A stretch of DNA of 64,000 nucleotides from Bog-473 sp963840435 (GTDB lineage: Bacteria; Actinomycetota; Acidimicrobiia; Acidimicrobiales; RAAP-2): positions 1 to 64,000 of the forward strand of contig CAWIYY010000017.1 in assembly GCA_963840435.1 (NCBI GenBank), given 5' to 3'. The notes below the pieces were generated by a model. That model searched no databases. It was not told the origin of the DNA and was given only the letters and a program-made list of their open reading frames with translations. A program made the translations under genes and the position numbers. Positions 1-9,077 of this stretch are shown piece after piece (position 1 is the first letter of the stretch; each line of letters begins with the position of its first letter).

Positions 1-197
1 CCCGCCACTGACATCGTCGTTCACAGAAGGTCGGTGAACGGGTTGACCGAAGTCCCGGAATGCTGGGTCCATGGACTGAGCGCCGGGACTTTGGTGTCTC
101 TCGGGTCGAATGGGACCTCTCGCGCCCGATCTCAACCACTGTTCGTACCAGCGTTGGCTAGCCTGAGCCCGCTGAGTCAGACGGTGGAGGGACACTG

Positions 198-635
198 ATG
201 CAGAATCCGATCGCGAACGTATTCACTTGGCCGGCCGATGATCCGGAGCTGCTCGGTGGCCAATGTGAGGGCTGCGGGGCGGTCACGTTCCCGGTGCAGT
301 CGCGGTGCCCTCGCTGCGGCACCCAGAGCATGGCTGAACTCCCCCTACCCCGCCGCGGCACCCTCGTGTCTTGGACGACCCAGGAGTTCCCGCCAAGCGT
401 CGACTATAGGAATGACCCAACGGGTCAGTCCTTCGAGCCATTTGGGATAGGGCTGGTGCAACTCGACGATGTGGTGCGCGTCGAGTCGCGGCTCACGACG
501 TGCAATCCCCAAGAGCTCGACTTCGGCATGGAGGTCGTGCTCCGAATCGTCCCGTTCTCTGTCGACAACGACGGCAACGAGATCATGACTTTCGCCTTCG
601 CGCCCGTCGGCGTGCAGAACAGTGAGGAGCGCTGA
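198..635 (+). CDS. Zn-ribbon/OB-fold (DUF35-type) acyl-CoA-associated protein
   Basis: 145 aa. A rubredoxin-like zinc ribbon lies near residues 25-45, with two Cys pairs (CEGCG and CPRCG), followed by an OB-fold-like part. This is the DUF35/ChsH2-like architecture. Family members act as small partners of thiolase-like or hydratase enzymes on CoA or ACP thioesters. The ATG follows a GGAGG-like ribosome site, and the stop abuts the start of the thiolase gene at 636, so the two are almost certainly co-translated and probably form a complex. The substrate is unknown; lipid or steroid-type side chains are usual for such pairs. Family is confident, partner is an inference from adjacency. Confidence 0.85.
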   Translation: MQNPIANVFTWPADDPELLGGQCEGCGAVTFPVQSRCPRCGTQSMAELPLPRRGTLVSWTTQEFPPSVDYRNDPTGQSFEPFGIGLVQLDDVVRVESRLTTCNPQELDFGMEVVLRIVPFSVDNDGNEIMTFAFAPVGVQNSEER

Positions 636-1778
636 ATGGACGACGTCGCGATCATCGGTGTCGGGCTGCACCCTTTCGGTCGGCACGGCGACAAGTCCCC
701 GTACGAGATGGCCGCCGACGCCGTCGAGCTGGCGTTGGCCGACGCAGGTGTGACGTGGAACGACGTCCAGTGCGCCTTCGGCGGGAGCTGGGGGGTCTGG
801 ACCGACCCCCTCACCGGTCTGGTCGGTCTCAGCGGCCTTCCGTTCATCCATGTGTTCAGCGCGTGTGCGACCGGGGCTGCCACGATCCAACAGGCCGCAA
901 ACGCTATTCGCTCCGGCAACGGCGACATCGTCGTGGCCGTTGGCACGGATAAGCACGCTCGCGGCTCCTTCAAGGGTGATCCGACGACCACAAACGTGCC
1001 TGCCTGGTATCGGGAGAACGGGCAGTACGTCACCACCAAGTTCTTCGGCATGAAGATCAACAAGTACATGCACGACCACGGCGTTTCCCCGACGACGTTG
1101 GCCAAGGTGGCGGCGAAGAATTACCGCAACGGCGTCCTCAATCCGAAGGCCTTCCGCCGAAAGCCGATCACCGAGGAGGAGATTCTCAGCTCCCCGATGC
1201 TCAACTACCCGCTTACCTCGTACATGTTCTGTGCTCCCGACGAGGGCGCTGCGGCGGTGGTCCTCTGTCGGGCCGACATCGCGCATCGCTTCACGGAGAC
1301 GCCGGTGTACGTGAAGGCGACTGCCATTCGCACACGCAACTACGGCTCGTACGAGGTCAACACCACCTGGGCTCCAGTTGTAGAAGATGTTGCCCCGACC
1401 GTGTACGCATCGCGCGCCGCCTACGAAGAAGCAGGGATCGGGCCCGAGGACGTTGACGTCATTCAGGTCCAGGACACCGACGCCGGCGCGGAGGTCATTC
1501 ATATGGCTGAGAACGGTTTCTGCGCTGACGGCGATCAGGAGAAGCTTCTCGCCGACGGCGCCACCGAGATCACGGGCCCAATGCCGATCAACACGGACGG
1601 CGGCCTCATCGCCAACGGAGAGCCAATCGGAGCCAGTGGCCTCCGCCAGGTCCACGAGCTCGTGCTCCAGCTCCGCGGCCAGGCCGGCGACCGCCAGGTC
1701 CAGGGTGACCCGCGCGTCGGCTATGCCCAGGTCTACGGGGCTCCTGGCACCGCCGCAGTCACCGTGCTCGCTCGCTGA
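636..1778 (+). CDS. Thiolase-superfamily protein (SCP-x/lipid-transfer type)
   Basis: 380 aa, the usual length for a thiolase-like lipid-transfer/acetyl-CoA acetyltransferase. The nucleophile region FSACATGAATIQQA near residue 75 supplies the expected active-site Cys. The C-terminal glycine-rich block reads LIANGEPIGASGLRQ, where a canonical thiolase has GHP, so the catalytic His is Glu here. It starts directly after the DUF35 gene with no gap. The pair probably handles an acyl-CoA in beta-oxidation-like or side-chain degradation chemistry. The His-to-Glu change leaves it open whether it is a thiolase, an aldolase-like enzyme or a non-classical member. Confidence 0.85.
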   Translation: MDDVAIIGVGLHPFGRHGDKSPYEMAADAVELALADAGVTWNDVQCAFGGSWGVWTDPLTGLVGLSGLPFIHVFSACATGAATIQQAANAIRSGNGDIVVAVGTDKHARGSFKGDPTTTNVPAWYRENGQYVTTKFFGMKINKYMHDHGVSPTTLAKVAAKNYRNGVLNPKAFRRKPITEEEILSSPMLNYPLTSYMFCAPDEGAAAVVLCRADIAHRFTETPVYVKATAIRTRNYGSYEVNTTWAPVVEDVAPTVYASRAAYEEAGIGPEDVDVIQVQDTDAGAEVIHMAENGFCADGDQEKLLADGATEITGPMPINTDGGLIANGEPIGASGLRQVHELVLQLRGQAGDRQVQGDPRVGYAQVYGAPGTAAVTVLAR

Positions 1779-1786
1779 GGTCGCGG

Positions 1787-2530
1787 ATGGCCGAGCGCGT
1801 CACGGTGAGTTCGGGGGATCCGATGGGCGCCTCGTGCCATCTCTTGATCGCGGGAACAGGCCGGGCCGGGACAACCGCTCTGGTCCAATTGCTGGACGCC
1901 TGCGGCCTCGACGCCGGCACGGACGATCTGCGCTACGTCGAGGCCGCTCGAGCAGGCCTCGAACGCAAGTTTCGGGCCGACAGCTCCCCGCGTGTCGTCA
2001 AGCACCCCTACATCTCGGAGTACCTCGACGACCTCATCGCTGACGGGTTCGATCCTGGTCGTATCGACGCCATTCTCGTTCCGATCCGCGACCTCCAGGA
2101 GAGCGCCGCCAGCCGGATCGACGTCTTCGCTCAGCACGGCGTGCCAGCCCCCGGCGGGCTGTGGCGGGAACGGAGACCAGGACGGCAGATCCAGATCTTG
2201 GCGGAAGAGGAACATCGCCTGTTCCAAACCGCCGCCGAGCACAGCATCCCCGTGGTGCTCCTCGCCTTCCCCAAGTTCGTGGACGACGCGGCGTACGCCT
2301 GGAATCAGCTCAAGCCGGTGCTGCCCGACGTTGACCTCGGGACGTTCTCGACCCACCACGCCGCCCTCATGCAGCCCGGCATGGTCAGCTCACACCGCTA
2401 CCCGGGTCGGTGGGACATGTTTGGCCACGACCTCAGGTGGGCCGTCCTCACCCAGGGCGGCTGGCTCTTCCGGCGAGCGAAGCAGTGGCGGAAGATCGCA
2501 TCTTCGAAAATGGGCGCCCGCGGCGGGTAA
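1787..2530 (+). CDS. Sulfotransferase-like P-loop protein
   Basis: 247 aa. The N-terminal segment LLIAGTGRAGTTALVQLLD has the PSB/P-loop form typical of sulfotransferases (a GTGRAGTT core that would bind the 5'-phosphosulfate of PAPS). The rest is a mixed alpha/beta protein with no other motif I can name. It begins 8 bases after the thiolase stop, so it is probably the third gene of the operon. The first ATG is used here; an internal ATG at 1823 sits closer to the P-loop and is an alternative. The acceptor substrate is not evident, and a nucleotide kinase-like role is not excluded. Confidence 0.65.
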   Translation: MAERVTVSSGDPMGASCHLLIAGTGRAGTTALVQLLDACGLDAGTDDLRYVEAARAGLERKFRADSSPRVVKHPYISEYLDDLIADGFDPGRIDAILVPIRDLQESAASRIDVFAQHGVPAPGGLWRERRPGRQIQILAEEEHRLFQTAAEHSIPVVLLAFPKFVDDAAYAWNQLKPVLPDVDLGTFSTHHAALMQPGMVSSHRYPGRWDMFGHDLRWAVLTQGGWLFRRAKQWRKIASSKMGARGG

Positions 2531-2802
2531 CGGCGGGACGAGAGGGCGGCTCGACCCTCGACGGTCTGGAGGACGGAATCCGTTTCTCGCGCCCTCCCGC
2601 CCATGCGCGGCCCCCTGACCTACCTTCGCGTTCGGGCGGGTGATCGAGGTTGAGGTTTCTAGGGACGTCCTCAACTTTGCGTACGCATGCCCTCTGGGGG
2701 CGGGTCGGTGCGTGCGGCGGTACGCTTCATGCGACTGAGTCGCCTCCAGTCCACCAACACTGAGATCCCCCCAGGCATCGTCCAGTGAAAGGCAGTCAGC
2801 CC

Positions 2803-3405
2803 ATGCGATCCGACATCAGACCAGGTGGCGTGTTCCCCGACTACTCGTTGCCGGATCACACCAACACCGTTCGCACACTCAGTGAGCTCCAGGGCGACGA
2901 TCCGATGATCGTCACCCTGGCGCGAGGCAATTACTGCCCGAAGGAACATCAGCAGCACCTGGAGCTCGCAGCGAACTATCCGAAAATCGCCGTCGCCTAC
3001 ACCCAGGTCGTCACCATCGCCACCGATGACCACCACACCTTGCAGGAGTTCCGGGGTGCCGTCGGCGCCCAATGGACCTTTCTCTCGGACCCAGCTCGGA
3101 CAATCCAAAAGGACCTCGACATCCAGGAGTACACCGACCCCGAGCACGATCCGATGATCCCCCACACGCTGGTGCTCAAGCCTGGACTCCTCATTCACAG
3201 CATCTACAACGGCTACTGGTTCTGGGGACGCCCGTCGTTCTACGACCTGTGGTCCGACCTGTGCGCTGCGTCGAGCGAGGTCCGCCCTGACTGGGACCTG
3301 AGCAAACCGGGCTTGCGCGAGGCCTGGAATGCAGGCGACTACTCGAACTTTCACGGTTGGAACAAACGGGCCGCCAAATCGATGCCCACGTCGTATGAGT
3401 CCTAG
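2803..3405 (+). CDS. Redoxin-domain (AhpC/TSA-like) protein, Cys-containing paralog
   Basis: 200 aa from ATG 2803; an in-frame GTG at 2785 is a possible earlier start. The opening FPDYSLPDHTNTVRTLSEL and the block LARGNYCPKEHQ match the thioredoxin-fold redoxins, in which RGxxCP holds the reactive Cys. A second conserved block, HDPMIPHT then IYNGYWFWGRP, is shared with a paralog at 7992-8606. There is only one Cys at the CP site and no CxxC, so a one-Cys peroxidase- or reductase-like role is possible. It stands alone between the sulfotransferase-like gene and the nitronate monooxygenase gene. The function is inferred from the fold only. Confidence 0.75.
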   Translation: MRSDIRPGGVFPDYSLPDHTNTVRTLSELQGDDPMIVTLARGNYCPKEHQQHLELAANYPKIAVAYTQVVTIATDDHHTLQEFRGAVGAQWTFLSDPARTIQKDLDIQEYTDPEHDPMIPHTLVLKPGLLIHSIYNGYWFWGRPSFYDLWSDLCAASSEVRPDWDLSKPGLREAWNAGDYSNFHGWNKRAAKSMPTSYES

Positions 3406-3463
3406 AGGAACGAACAAGGATCTGGCCGTGTCGGATGGAGGACGGCCCGGATCGAAGGGGTAG

Positions 3464-4423
3464 GTGGCAGGAGTGCGAACGCCGGTCTGCGAACTTCTCG
3501 GGATTGAACAACCGATTGTCTTGGCGGCGATGGTGGCGGTGCCCGAACTGGCGGCAGCGGTTTCGAATGCTGGTGGACTCGGCATGCTGACGCTGACGTG
3601 GTCTGATCCGGCAGGAGCCGTGGTGCGCGAGACGGCGGCGCTGACCGATCGTCCCTTCTGCGGCAACCTGGTTCTCACGTCAGATCAGCACCGGCGTCTC
3701 GATGAAGCCCTCGATGCCGGCCTGCAGATCGTGTCATTCTTCCTGGGAGATCCTGCCGGCTACATCGAGCCGGTCCACGATGCGGGCGGACTCGTTTTGT
3801 GTACGGTCGGAAGCGCCGAAGAGGCGCGGCGGGCGGTGGCCAGCGGAGTTGATGTCATCGTGGCCCAGGGTTGGGAGGCTGGGGGGCACGTGGGGAGTCA
3901 GATCGCGACGCTCCCCTTGGTGCCCGCCGTGGTGGACGCGGTGGCGCCGGTGCCAGTGATCGCGGCCGGTGGGATAGGGGACGCTCGCGGCGTGGCCGCC
4001 GTCCTCGCCCTGGGCGCTCAGGCGGCGTGGGTCGGTACCCAGTTTCTGCTTGCCCAGGAGATGCCCATCCACCAGGAGTACCGCGCTCGCCTGATCGACG
4101 CGGTCGAAACCAACGCGGAGTGGTACCCCGACCTCTACGACGTCGACTGGCCGGACTCGCCCCACCGCGCGCTCCGCAACTCGACGGCCGCGATGTGGGA
4201 GGCCGCGGGCCGGCCGCCTCTGGAGAATCGGCCCGGAGTGGGCGATGTCATTGCGCACTTCGCTTCGGGCGAAGCAATAGTCCGCTACGAGCCGGCCCCG
4301 CCGATGGTTGGGACCACAGGTGACATTGAAGCGCTCTCCATGTGGGCCGGACAGAGCGTCGCGCTGGCCAGGCGGTCCCGACCAGCGGCGGAGATCGTCG
4401 CTGAGCTCGTCTCGCGTTTGTGA
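3464..4423 (+). CDS. Nitronate monooxygenase (2-nitropropane dioxygenase family)
   Basis: 319 aa from GTG 3464. It is an FMN-dependent TIM barrel: the start VCELLGIEQPIVLAAM, the glycine segment SNAGGLGML and the family motif GWEAGGHVGSQ near residue 137, with the catalytic His. A phosphate-binding VIAAGGIGDARGVAA follows at about residue 165. It oxidises alkyl nitronates such as propionate-3-nitronate, which serves detoxification. Many actinobacterial members are of uncertain substrate, and an enoyl-reductase-like (FabK) activity cannot be excluded by sequence alone. It sits 58 bases after the redoxin gene and may be in the same transcription unit. Confidence 0.85.
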   Translation: MAGVRTPVCELLGIEQPIVLAAMVAVPELAAAVSNAGGLGMLTLTWSDPAGAVVRETAALTDRPFCGNLVLTSDQHRRLDEALDAGLQIVSFFLGDPAGYIEPVHDAGGLVLCTVGSAEEARRAVASGVDVIVAQGWEAGGHVGSQIATLPLVPAVVDAVAPVPVIAAGGIGDARGVAAVLALGAQAAWVGTQFLLAQEMPIHQEYRARLIDAVETNAEWYPDLYDVDWPDSPHRALRNSTAAMWEAAGRPPLENRPGVGDVIAHFASGEAIVRYEPAPPMVGTTGDIEALSMWAGQSVALARRSRPAAEIVAELVSRL

Positions 4424-4813
4424 GCCAAGCGGGCGTGGCGGCGACGGCCACCATCAGAGACTTGAGAGAGAGTTGTCATCGATCGTCCATTTGAATTCCC
4501 TACCAGGTACCCGGTGTATTGCCGTCACTTGAGCAACCGACGTCTCTGCGGAGTTGTCAGGAAGACCCGGCCTTCAGGTGCTTTCGACGGCGTCTCCGCT
4601 CACTGACGACTCGCACGAAACGAGCTGACGCTCAGAGTGTCGTAATGAACATGTTCGATGGCCCATCCGTCCAGGAGCTGACCATGTCACGAGCTTGGCG
4701 TCGACGATGGCCGATCTCAGACGGCCCGGGCGACGGTTATGACTCAACTTTCCTCTCTCTTTTCGCCGGGCTGTCGTCACCAATCGGGCCGGGATAGATT
4801 CGCCAATTCCTGT
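4424..4813. other. Intergenic region between convergent genes
   Basis: 390 bases between two convergent genes. Short open frames exist but show no start context or family resemblance. No clear hairpin with a T-run was found. I see nothing I can name. Confidence 0.4.
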
Positions 4814-5722
4814 TCACGTGGCGGCAACGTAGGCGTCGTACATCTCCTTGTATCTCCCAGCGATCTTCTCAACTGCATCGTCCCGGGAGACCTGTCCCGC
4901 GAGGAATCCAGCGAGTGCGTCGTACCAGATGGTTCGCCCCACGGCGAACCCGTCGAAGCCTCTTACCGAAGCCGCCACCCGTAGCCAATGGAGCACCTTC
5001 GCCTCGTCAGCACCTCGGCCGAGGATGATGCAGGCCACTCCGTCACGGCCTCCGCTTCGGGCTTGGGTCACAACCTTCTGACAGTCCTCCGCCAGATCGA
5101 GTCCTTCGATCTTCCACACGTCGGGCTCGACGTCGGCTGTCTGCAGAGTTCGGATCACCTCGACGACGAGAGACGGCCGCAGTTCCTTGTCATAGGTTCC
5201 AGTGTCTTCGTAGCGGTCGAGCTGCTCGGTTGTGGGGGGCACCAGGAGCTCGAAGAGAAATTTGCGCTCGTGCTCGCGAAGCCACCGCGAGAGCCGGGCC
5301 AGGCGCTCGCTTTGTCGCTTGTTCAGCTCGACGTCCCCCTCGGGGTTGTAGCGAACGAGCACCTTGGCGAAGGTCGGGTCGAATGCCTCGATGTGTTGAC
5401 GGAAATCATCGCCGTACTCGAACTGGAACTCGTCTTGACCTGACCTCTCTACGGGCATGGCGAGCGGCGTGCCCTCCGCCCTGACTTTGCGCGCCACCGA
5501 CGCTCCGAACTCCTCGTCCACGAGGACGCCGGCAGCCGGTGCCGGCACGAGACCGTTCCTCACGACCTCGAGGTGGGCATCGAAGATCAGCTCCTTGGCG
5601 TCGATGATGCCAGCCCTCACCTGGGCCGAGACGGGTGCCTGGGTCCCGAAAAGACCCTTCTCGAACGACCCCCGGTGATCGAAGGCCAACAGGTACAGCG
5701 GTTGGTCGTAGCCGAGGCTCAC
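4814..5722 (-). CDS. DUF2090-family (5-keto-deoxygluconate-6-P aldolase-like) protein
   Basis: 302 aa. The open frame extends further upstream, but GTG 5722 is chosen because GAGGAGG lies 6 bases before it and the family start LYLLAFDHRGSFEKGLFG follows at once. This domain is found alone or fused C-terminally to the IolC sugar kinase, where it is assigned 2-deoxy-5-keto-gluconate-6-phosphate aldolase activity (myo-inositol breakdown). Characteristic blocks are VLVRYNPEGD, VWKIEGLD and a C-terminal RDDAVEKIAGRYKEMYDAY. No iol genes are nearby, so the true substrate is unknown. Confidence 0.8.
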   Translation of the reverse strand: MSLGYDQPLYLLAFDHRGSFEKGLFGTQAPVSAQVRAGIIDAKELIFDAHLEVVRNGLVPAPAAGVLVDEEFGASVARKVRAEGTPLAMPVERSGQDEFQFEYGDDFRQHIEAFDPTFAKVLVRYNPEGDVELNKRQSERLARLSRWLREHERKFLFELLVPPTTEQLDRYEDTGTYDKELRPSLVVEVIRTLQTADVEPDVWKIEGLDLAEDCQKVVTQARSGGRDGVACIILGRGADEAKVLHWLRVAASVRGFDGFAVGRTIWYDALAGFLAGQVSRDDAVEKIAGRYKEMYDAYVAAT

Positions 5723-6043
5723 GGCAGACCTCCTCTCGGGTGCGCCCTTCGTCCCTCTCTGCCGGCGGCTAGGGCGGACACGCAGCCAGCGCGCCTTGTG
5801 CGGACTCCAGATTGAGTTTAGAAGCGTCCCGTCGCAATGGCACCTTTCGGGGAAGGCGCACTTTGGCTCTTGTGGTCGAGGATTGAACCGCCAACCCGCT
5901 ACCCCGTCCAAGTCGCCGGGGCTAGGTTCGCGAAGTATGGCAGTCCGATAGCCGATAGTCCCTCTCCAGGCGCAGTTGGGCGATCTGATGTCCATCGGCG
6001 CTGCCAGATCAGATGTCGCGCATCCTCAAGCGAAGGAGCTCAC
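5723..6043. other. Divergent intergenic region, 321 bases
   Basis: It lies between the DUF2090 gene (-) and the GH15 gene (+) and should hold both promoters. No convincing -35/-10 pair or operator repeat was recognised. The open frame of the GH15 gene runs into it, but ribosome-site evidence places that start at 6044. Confidence 0.4.
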
Positions 6044-7933
6044 GTGACCAGGACCCCCATAGCTGACTATGCGCTCCTGTCGGATCGGCACAGCGCTGCG
6101 CTGGTCAGCCGGAGCGGGTCGATCGACTGGCTCTGTTTCCCGCGGTTCGACAGCCCCTCGACCTTCGGCCGCCTCCTCGACGACAAAGCGGGGCACTGGT
6201 TCTTCGGGGCCACCAATGCGACGGAAGTCAGCAGGCGCTACCTCGACCGCACCATGGTGCTGGAAACCACGCTGCGCACGCCGACCGGTTCGGTCACGAT
6301 CACCGATGCACTCGCCGTGGGTTCTGGCAATCGGGGACACGAGCTCGGCAAAGGAGCGCCTCACGTTCTCCTCCGGCGCGCCAACTGCACGGAGGGACGG
6401 GTCGACTTGTCCCTGGAGTACGTCCCGCGGCCCGACTACGGGTTGAGGCATCCATCGCTCGAGGCAGTCGATGGTGGAGTGAGAGAATCGGGGGGCGCAG
6501 ACGGGCTGGTGCTGTCGACGTCCGTGGCCTTGACGCTCGACCCTGACCGTGCCGGGGCCTCGGGCCGGTTCCAACTTGCTCAAGGCGAAAGCATGGGCTT
6601 CGCCCTGCATCAGTGGAACCAGACTGAAGGCAGTTCGGCCAGGGTCTGGAGCCCGTCGGAAATACGCGCTCGGCTCGAAGACACCGTGGCGGCGTGGGAG
6701 TCGTGGTCTGAGCTCCATCAGGCCTACGCGGGTCCGTGGAAGGACATGGTGCACCACAGCGGCCGGGTGCTCCAGTCATTGTCCTTTGCACCCACCGGCG
6801 CCATCTGCGCGGCGGCGACCACGTCGTTGCCCGAGGTGGTCGGCGGTTCCCGGAACTGGGACTACCGCTACGCCTGGGTCCGGGACGCTTCCTTCACGAT
6901 CCAGGCTCTTTGGGTGGCGGCTTGTCCCGACGAAGCCAACCAGTTCTTCGACTACGTCTCCTCGGCCGCGGCCGGCTCGCTCGATCGGGGCGATGGCTTG
7001 CAGATCATGTTCGGCATCGGTGGTGAACGGGAACTGACCGAGCGGGAGCTGCCGCAGCTGGAGGGCTGGCGGCACTCGGCGCCGGTCCGGGTGGGCAACG
7101 CGGCCTGGAAACAACGCCAGCTCGACGTCTACGGCGAGTTGCTCAACGCGGTGTACCGCATGTCGGACCACCTGTTCGACGACACCCACCGGGTCGGGCC
7201 ACTGGCCGACGCCGGTAAGTGGGAGAGGCCCACCGACCTGGCACCAGCCACGCGAAAGTTCCTCGTAGAGCTGGCCGACGCCGCCGCCCGCCGGTGGCAG
7301 GAGAAGGACCAAGGAATCTGGGAGGTGCGGGGTGAGGCGCGTGATTTTTTGTATTCCAAGCTGATGTGCTGGGTGGCCCTCGATCGAGCGGTGATCCTGG
7401 CCGACCGGCTCGACGCCTCCTCTCGAATCGGGTCGTGGACGCAGACGCGTGACCAGATCCGTGAGGCGATCGTGACCAAGGGCTGGAGTGACCGGGCCAA
7501 GGCCTTCACCCAGTCCTTTGGCTCGGACGAGCTTGACGCATCCAACCTCATGGTGGCACTGGTGGGATTTCTCCCGGCCGACGATCCGAGAGTGCTGGCC
7601 ACGATTGACGCGATAGAGGAGCGACTCACGGACGAGCGGGGATTGGTCTATCGCTATCGGTCCCATGACGGCCTCGAGGGAGAGGAGGGCACCTTCCTTC
7701 TGTGCACCTTCTGGCTGGCCCAGGCCCTGGCCCAGGCGGGCCAGCCGGTTCGGGCCCGGGCCGTTTTCGAGCGTGCCGCAACCTTCGTCAATGACGTCGG
7801 CCTGTTGGCCGAGGAGGTCGATCCAGCCAGCGAGGAGCTCCTTGGCAACTTCCCGCAGGCGTTCAGCCATATCGGGCTCGTCAACGCGGCTTGGGCTATT
7901 TCTCAGAGCGAACGACGCACGCAATCGACCTGA
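6044..7933 (+). CDS. Glycoside hydrolase family 15 protein (trehalase/glucoamylase-like)
   Basis: 629 aa from GTG 6044, five bases after AAGGAG. The N-terminal beta domain begins IADYALLSDRHSAALVSRSG. The (alpha/alpha)6 catalytic domain carries AATTSLPEVVGGSRNWDYRY followed by AWVRD, then ELPQLEGWRHSAPVRVGNAA and, near the C terminus, EGEEGTFLLCTFWLAQALA; the Glu residues in the last two blocks are the expected acid/base pair. Actinobacterial members of this type hydrolyse alpha,alpha-trehalose, others act as glucoamylase or glucodextranase. It is divergent from the DUF2090 gene and 58 bases before a redoxin gene. Confidence 0.9.
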   Translation: MTRTPIADYALLSDRHSAALVSRSGSIDWLCFPRFDSPSTFGRLLDDKAGHWFFGATNATEVSRRYLDRTMVLETTLRTPTGSVTITDALAVGSGNRGHELGKGAPHVLLRRANCTEGRVDLSLEYVPRPDYGLRHPSLEAVDGGVRESGGADGLVLSTSVALTLDPDRAGASGRFQLAQGESMGFALHQWNQTEGSSARVWSPSEIRARLEDTVAAWESWSELHQAYAGPWKDMVHHSGRVLQSLSFAPTGAICAAATTSLPEVVGGSRNWDYRYAWVRDASFTIQALWVAACPDEANQFFDYVSSAAAGSLDRGDGLQIMFGIGGERELTERELPQLEGWRHSAPVRVGNAAWKQRQLDVYGELLNAVYRMSDHLFDDTHRVGPLADAGKWERPTDLAPATRKFLVELADAAARRWQEKDQGIWEVRGEARDFLYSKLMCWVALDRAVILADRLDASSRIGSWTQTRDQIREAIVTKGWSDRAKAFTQSFGSDELDASNLMVALVGFLPADDPRVLATIDAIEERLTDERGLVYRYRSHDGLEGEEGTFLLCTFWLAQALAQAGQPVRARAVFERAATFVNDVGLLAEEVDPASEELLGNFPQAFSHIGLVNAAWAISQSERRTQST

Positions 7934-7991
7934 ACATCTGCTGGACTGGCGTGGGAACTTTGGAGCAGCCCCTTTCGAGTTTGGAGGCCAC

Positions 7992-8606
7992 ATGCGCAGA
8001 GACATCCGTGAAGGCGAGACGTTTCCAGACTACGAGCTCGCCGATCAATCCGGCCGGCGGCGGTCCCTGTCGGAGCTCCAAGGGGGCAACCCGATGGTGC
8101 TCCATCTGTCGCGTGGCGGCTTCGACCCCAAAGAGCATCAGTTCGTAGGGCAATTGGTCGACGTCTATCCCGAGTTCAGGAATGCATACACGCGATTGGC
8201 CCTCATCTCGACCGACAATCAGCTGAACATCAATGAGTTCCGGGACGCGCTCGGCGCCACGTGGCCGTTCCTGTCGGACCCTGATCGGCTCGTCCAGAAG
8301 GATCTGGACATCAAAGAGTTCACGGATGAGCCGCACGACCCGATGATCCCCCACACGTTCGTCCTCGAGCCCGGGCTCAAGATCTTCAAGATCTACAACG
8401 GATACTGGTACTGGGGCCGGCCCACGATGGCAGAGCTCCACATAGATCTGAGGGACGTGTTCAAGAAAATACGGCCTGACTTCGACTTGGCGGCTCCGGG
8501 GTTACGGGAGGCGTGGGAACGAGGAGACCGAGAGCAATTCCTCGTCGACACATTGGAGGAGCCGATCCGGTACACCGAAGGCAAGAGCATCGGAATCAAG
8601 CGCTGA
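7992..8606 (+). CDS. Redoxin-domain protein, paralog lacking the active-site Cys
   Basis: 204 aa; ATG 7992 follows GGAGG. It is clearly a paralog of the redoxin at 2803-3405: both share FPDYxLxD, SLSEL/TLSEL, HDPMIPHT and IYNGYWxWGRP at the same spacing, and both end near PGLREAW. Here the RGxxCPKEHQ block reads RGGFDPKEHQ, with GAC (Asp) in place of the Cys codon, so thiol chemistry at that site is lost. It also has about 20 extra C-terminal residues. It may be a non-catalytic partner or may use another chemistry. Location suggests co-transcription with the GH15 gene. Confidence 0.75.
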   Translation: MRRDIREGETFPDYELADQSGRRRSLSELQGGNPMVLHLSRGGFDPKEHQFVGQLVDVYPEFRNAYTRLALISTDNQLNINEFRDALGATWPFLSDPDRLVQKDLDIKEFTDEPHDPMIPHTFVLEPGLKIFKIYNGYWYWGRPTMAELHIDLRDVFKKIRPDFDLAAPGLREAWERGDREQFLVDTLEEPIRYTEGKSIGIKR

Positions 8607-8826
8607 CCCTGGGTGGTCGGGGAACCCGTCCTCCGCTCCGGTTCTCGATCACAGGAACTCGTGCCTGCTGGCCCGGGCGGAAGGTTGAGACGTGCCATCC
8701 GTGCATCGCCATTGGGCCTCCGTACGCTGGGACGACGTCGAATCCCGCCTGCGAGGGATACTCCAGGTGCAATGCGTTCGCCCGGGTGCGACAATCCCCT
8801 CGGGACCAGGCAGAGAGGAGACCCGG

Positions 8827-9051
8827 ATGAGCACCATCGATGGCCAGAGCGCACCCGGCGGATCGCCGAGTAGCGAACCGGCCAATCTCAAGCTGGAGGC
8901 GCTCGTCATCCCCGTGGTGTCCAGCGACGTCATGGAGCCGTTCACGAGTCTCTGGACCATGTTCGATTCGGCTTTCAAAACCCTTCGAATGTCGATCGCC
9001 AAAGTGCCGCCGCCCTTGCAGCCCATGCAGGGCCAGATGGCACGGCTCTGA
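8827..9051 (+). CDS. Small hypothetical protein, possible glyoxalase-domain remnant
   Basis: 74 aa from ATG 8827, with AGAGAGGAG six bases upstream. The segment LKLEALVIPVVSSDVMEPF resembles the first strand of a VOC/glyoxalase domain (LEVVVIPVxDVDRAxxFY), but the sequence then diverges and ends in a Pro-rich QPMQGQMARL. It lies just 26 bases before a tandem VOC gene, so translation with that gene is likely. The reading frame and ribosome site support a real small gene; the glyoxalase relation is only suggestive. Confidence 0.5.
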   Translation: MSTIDGQSAPGGSPSSEPANLKLEALVIPVVSSDVMEPFTSLWTMFDSAFKTLRMSIAKVPPPLQPMQGQMARL

Positions 9052-9077
9052 CCGTGGAAGACAATCGGAGGTAGCAG

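Noticed and set aside
345..1655. Long - strand open frame opposite the DUF35/thiolase genes
   Set aside because: It is antisense to two well-supported genes, has no family resemblance and reflects high third-position G+C.
4500..4520. Near-palindrome ACCAGGTACCCGGT
   Set aside because: It lies between convergent genes with no promoter nearby; a 14-base imperfect palindrome is expected by chance.
4519..4797. 92-codon + strand open frame between convergent genes
   Set aside because: No ribosome site, atypical composition and no recognisable motif.
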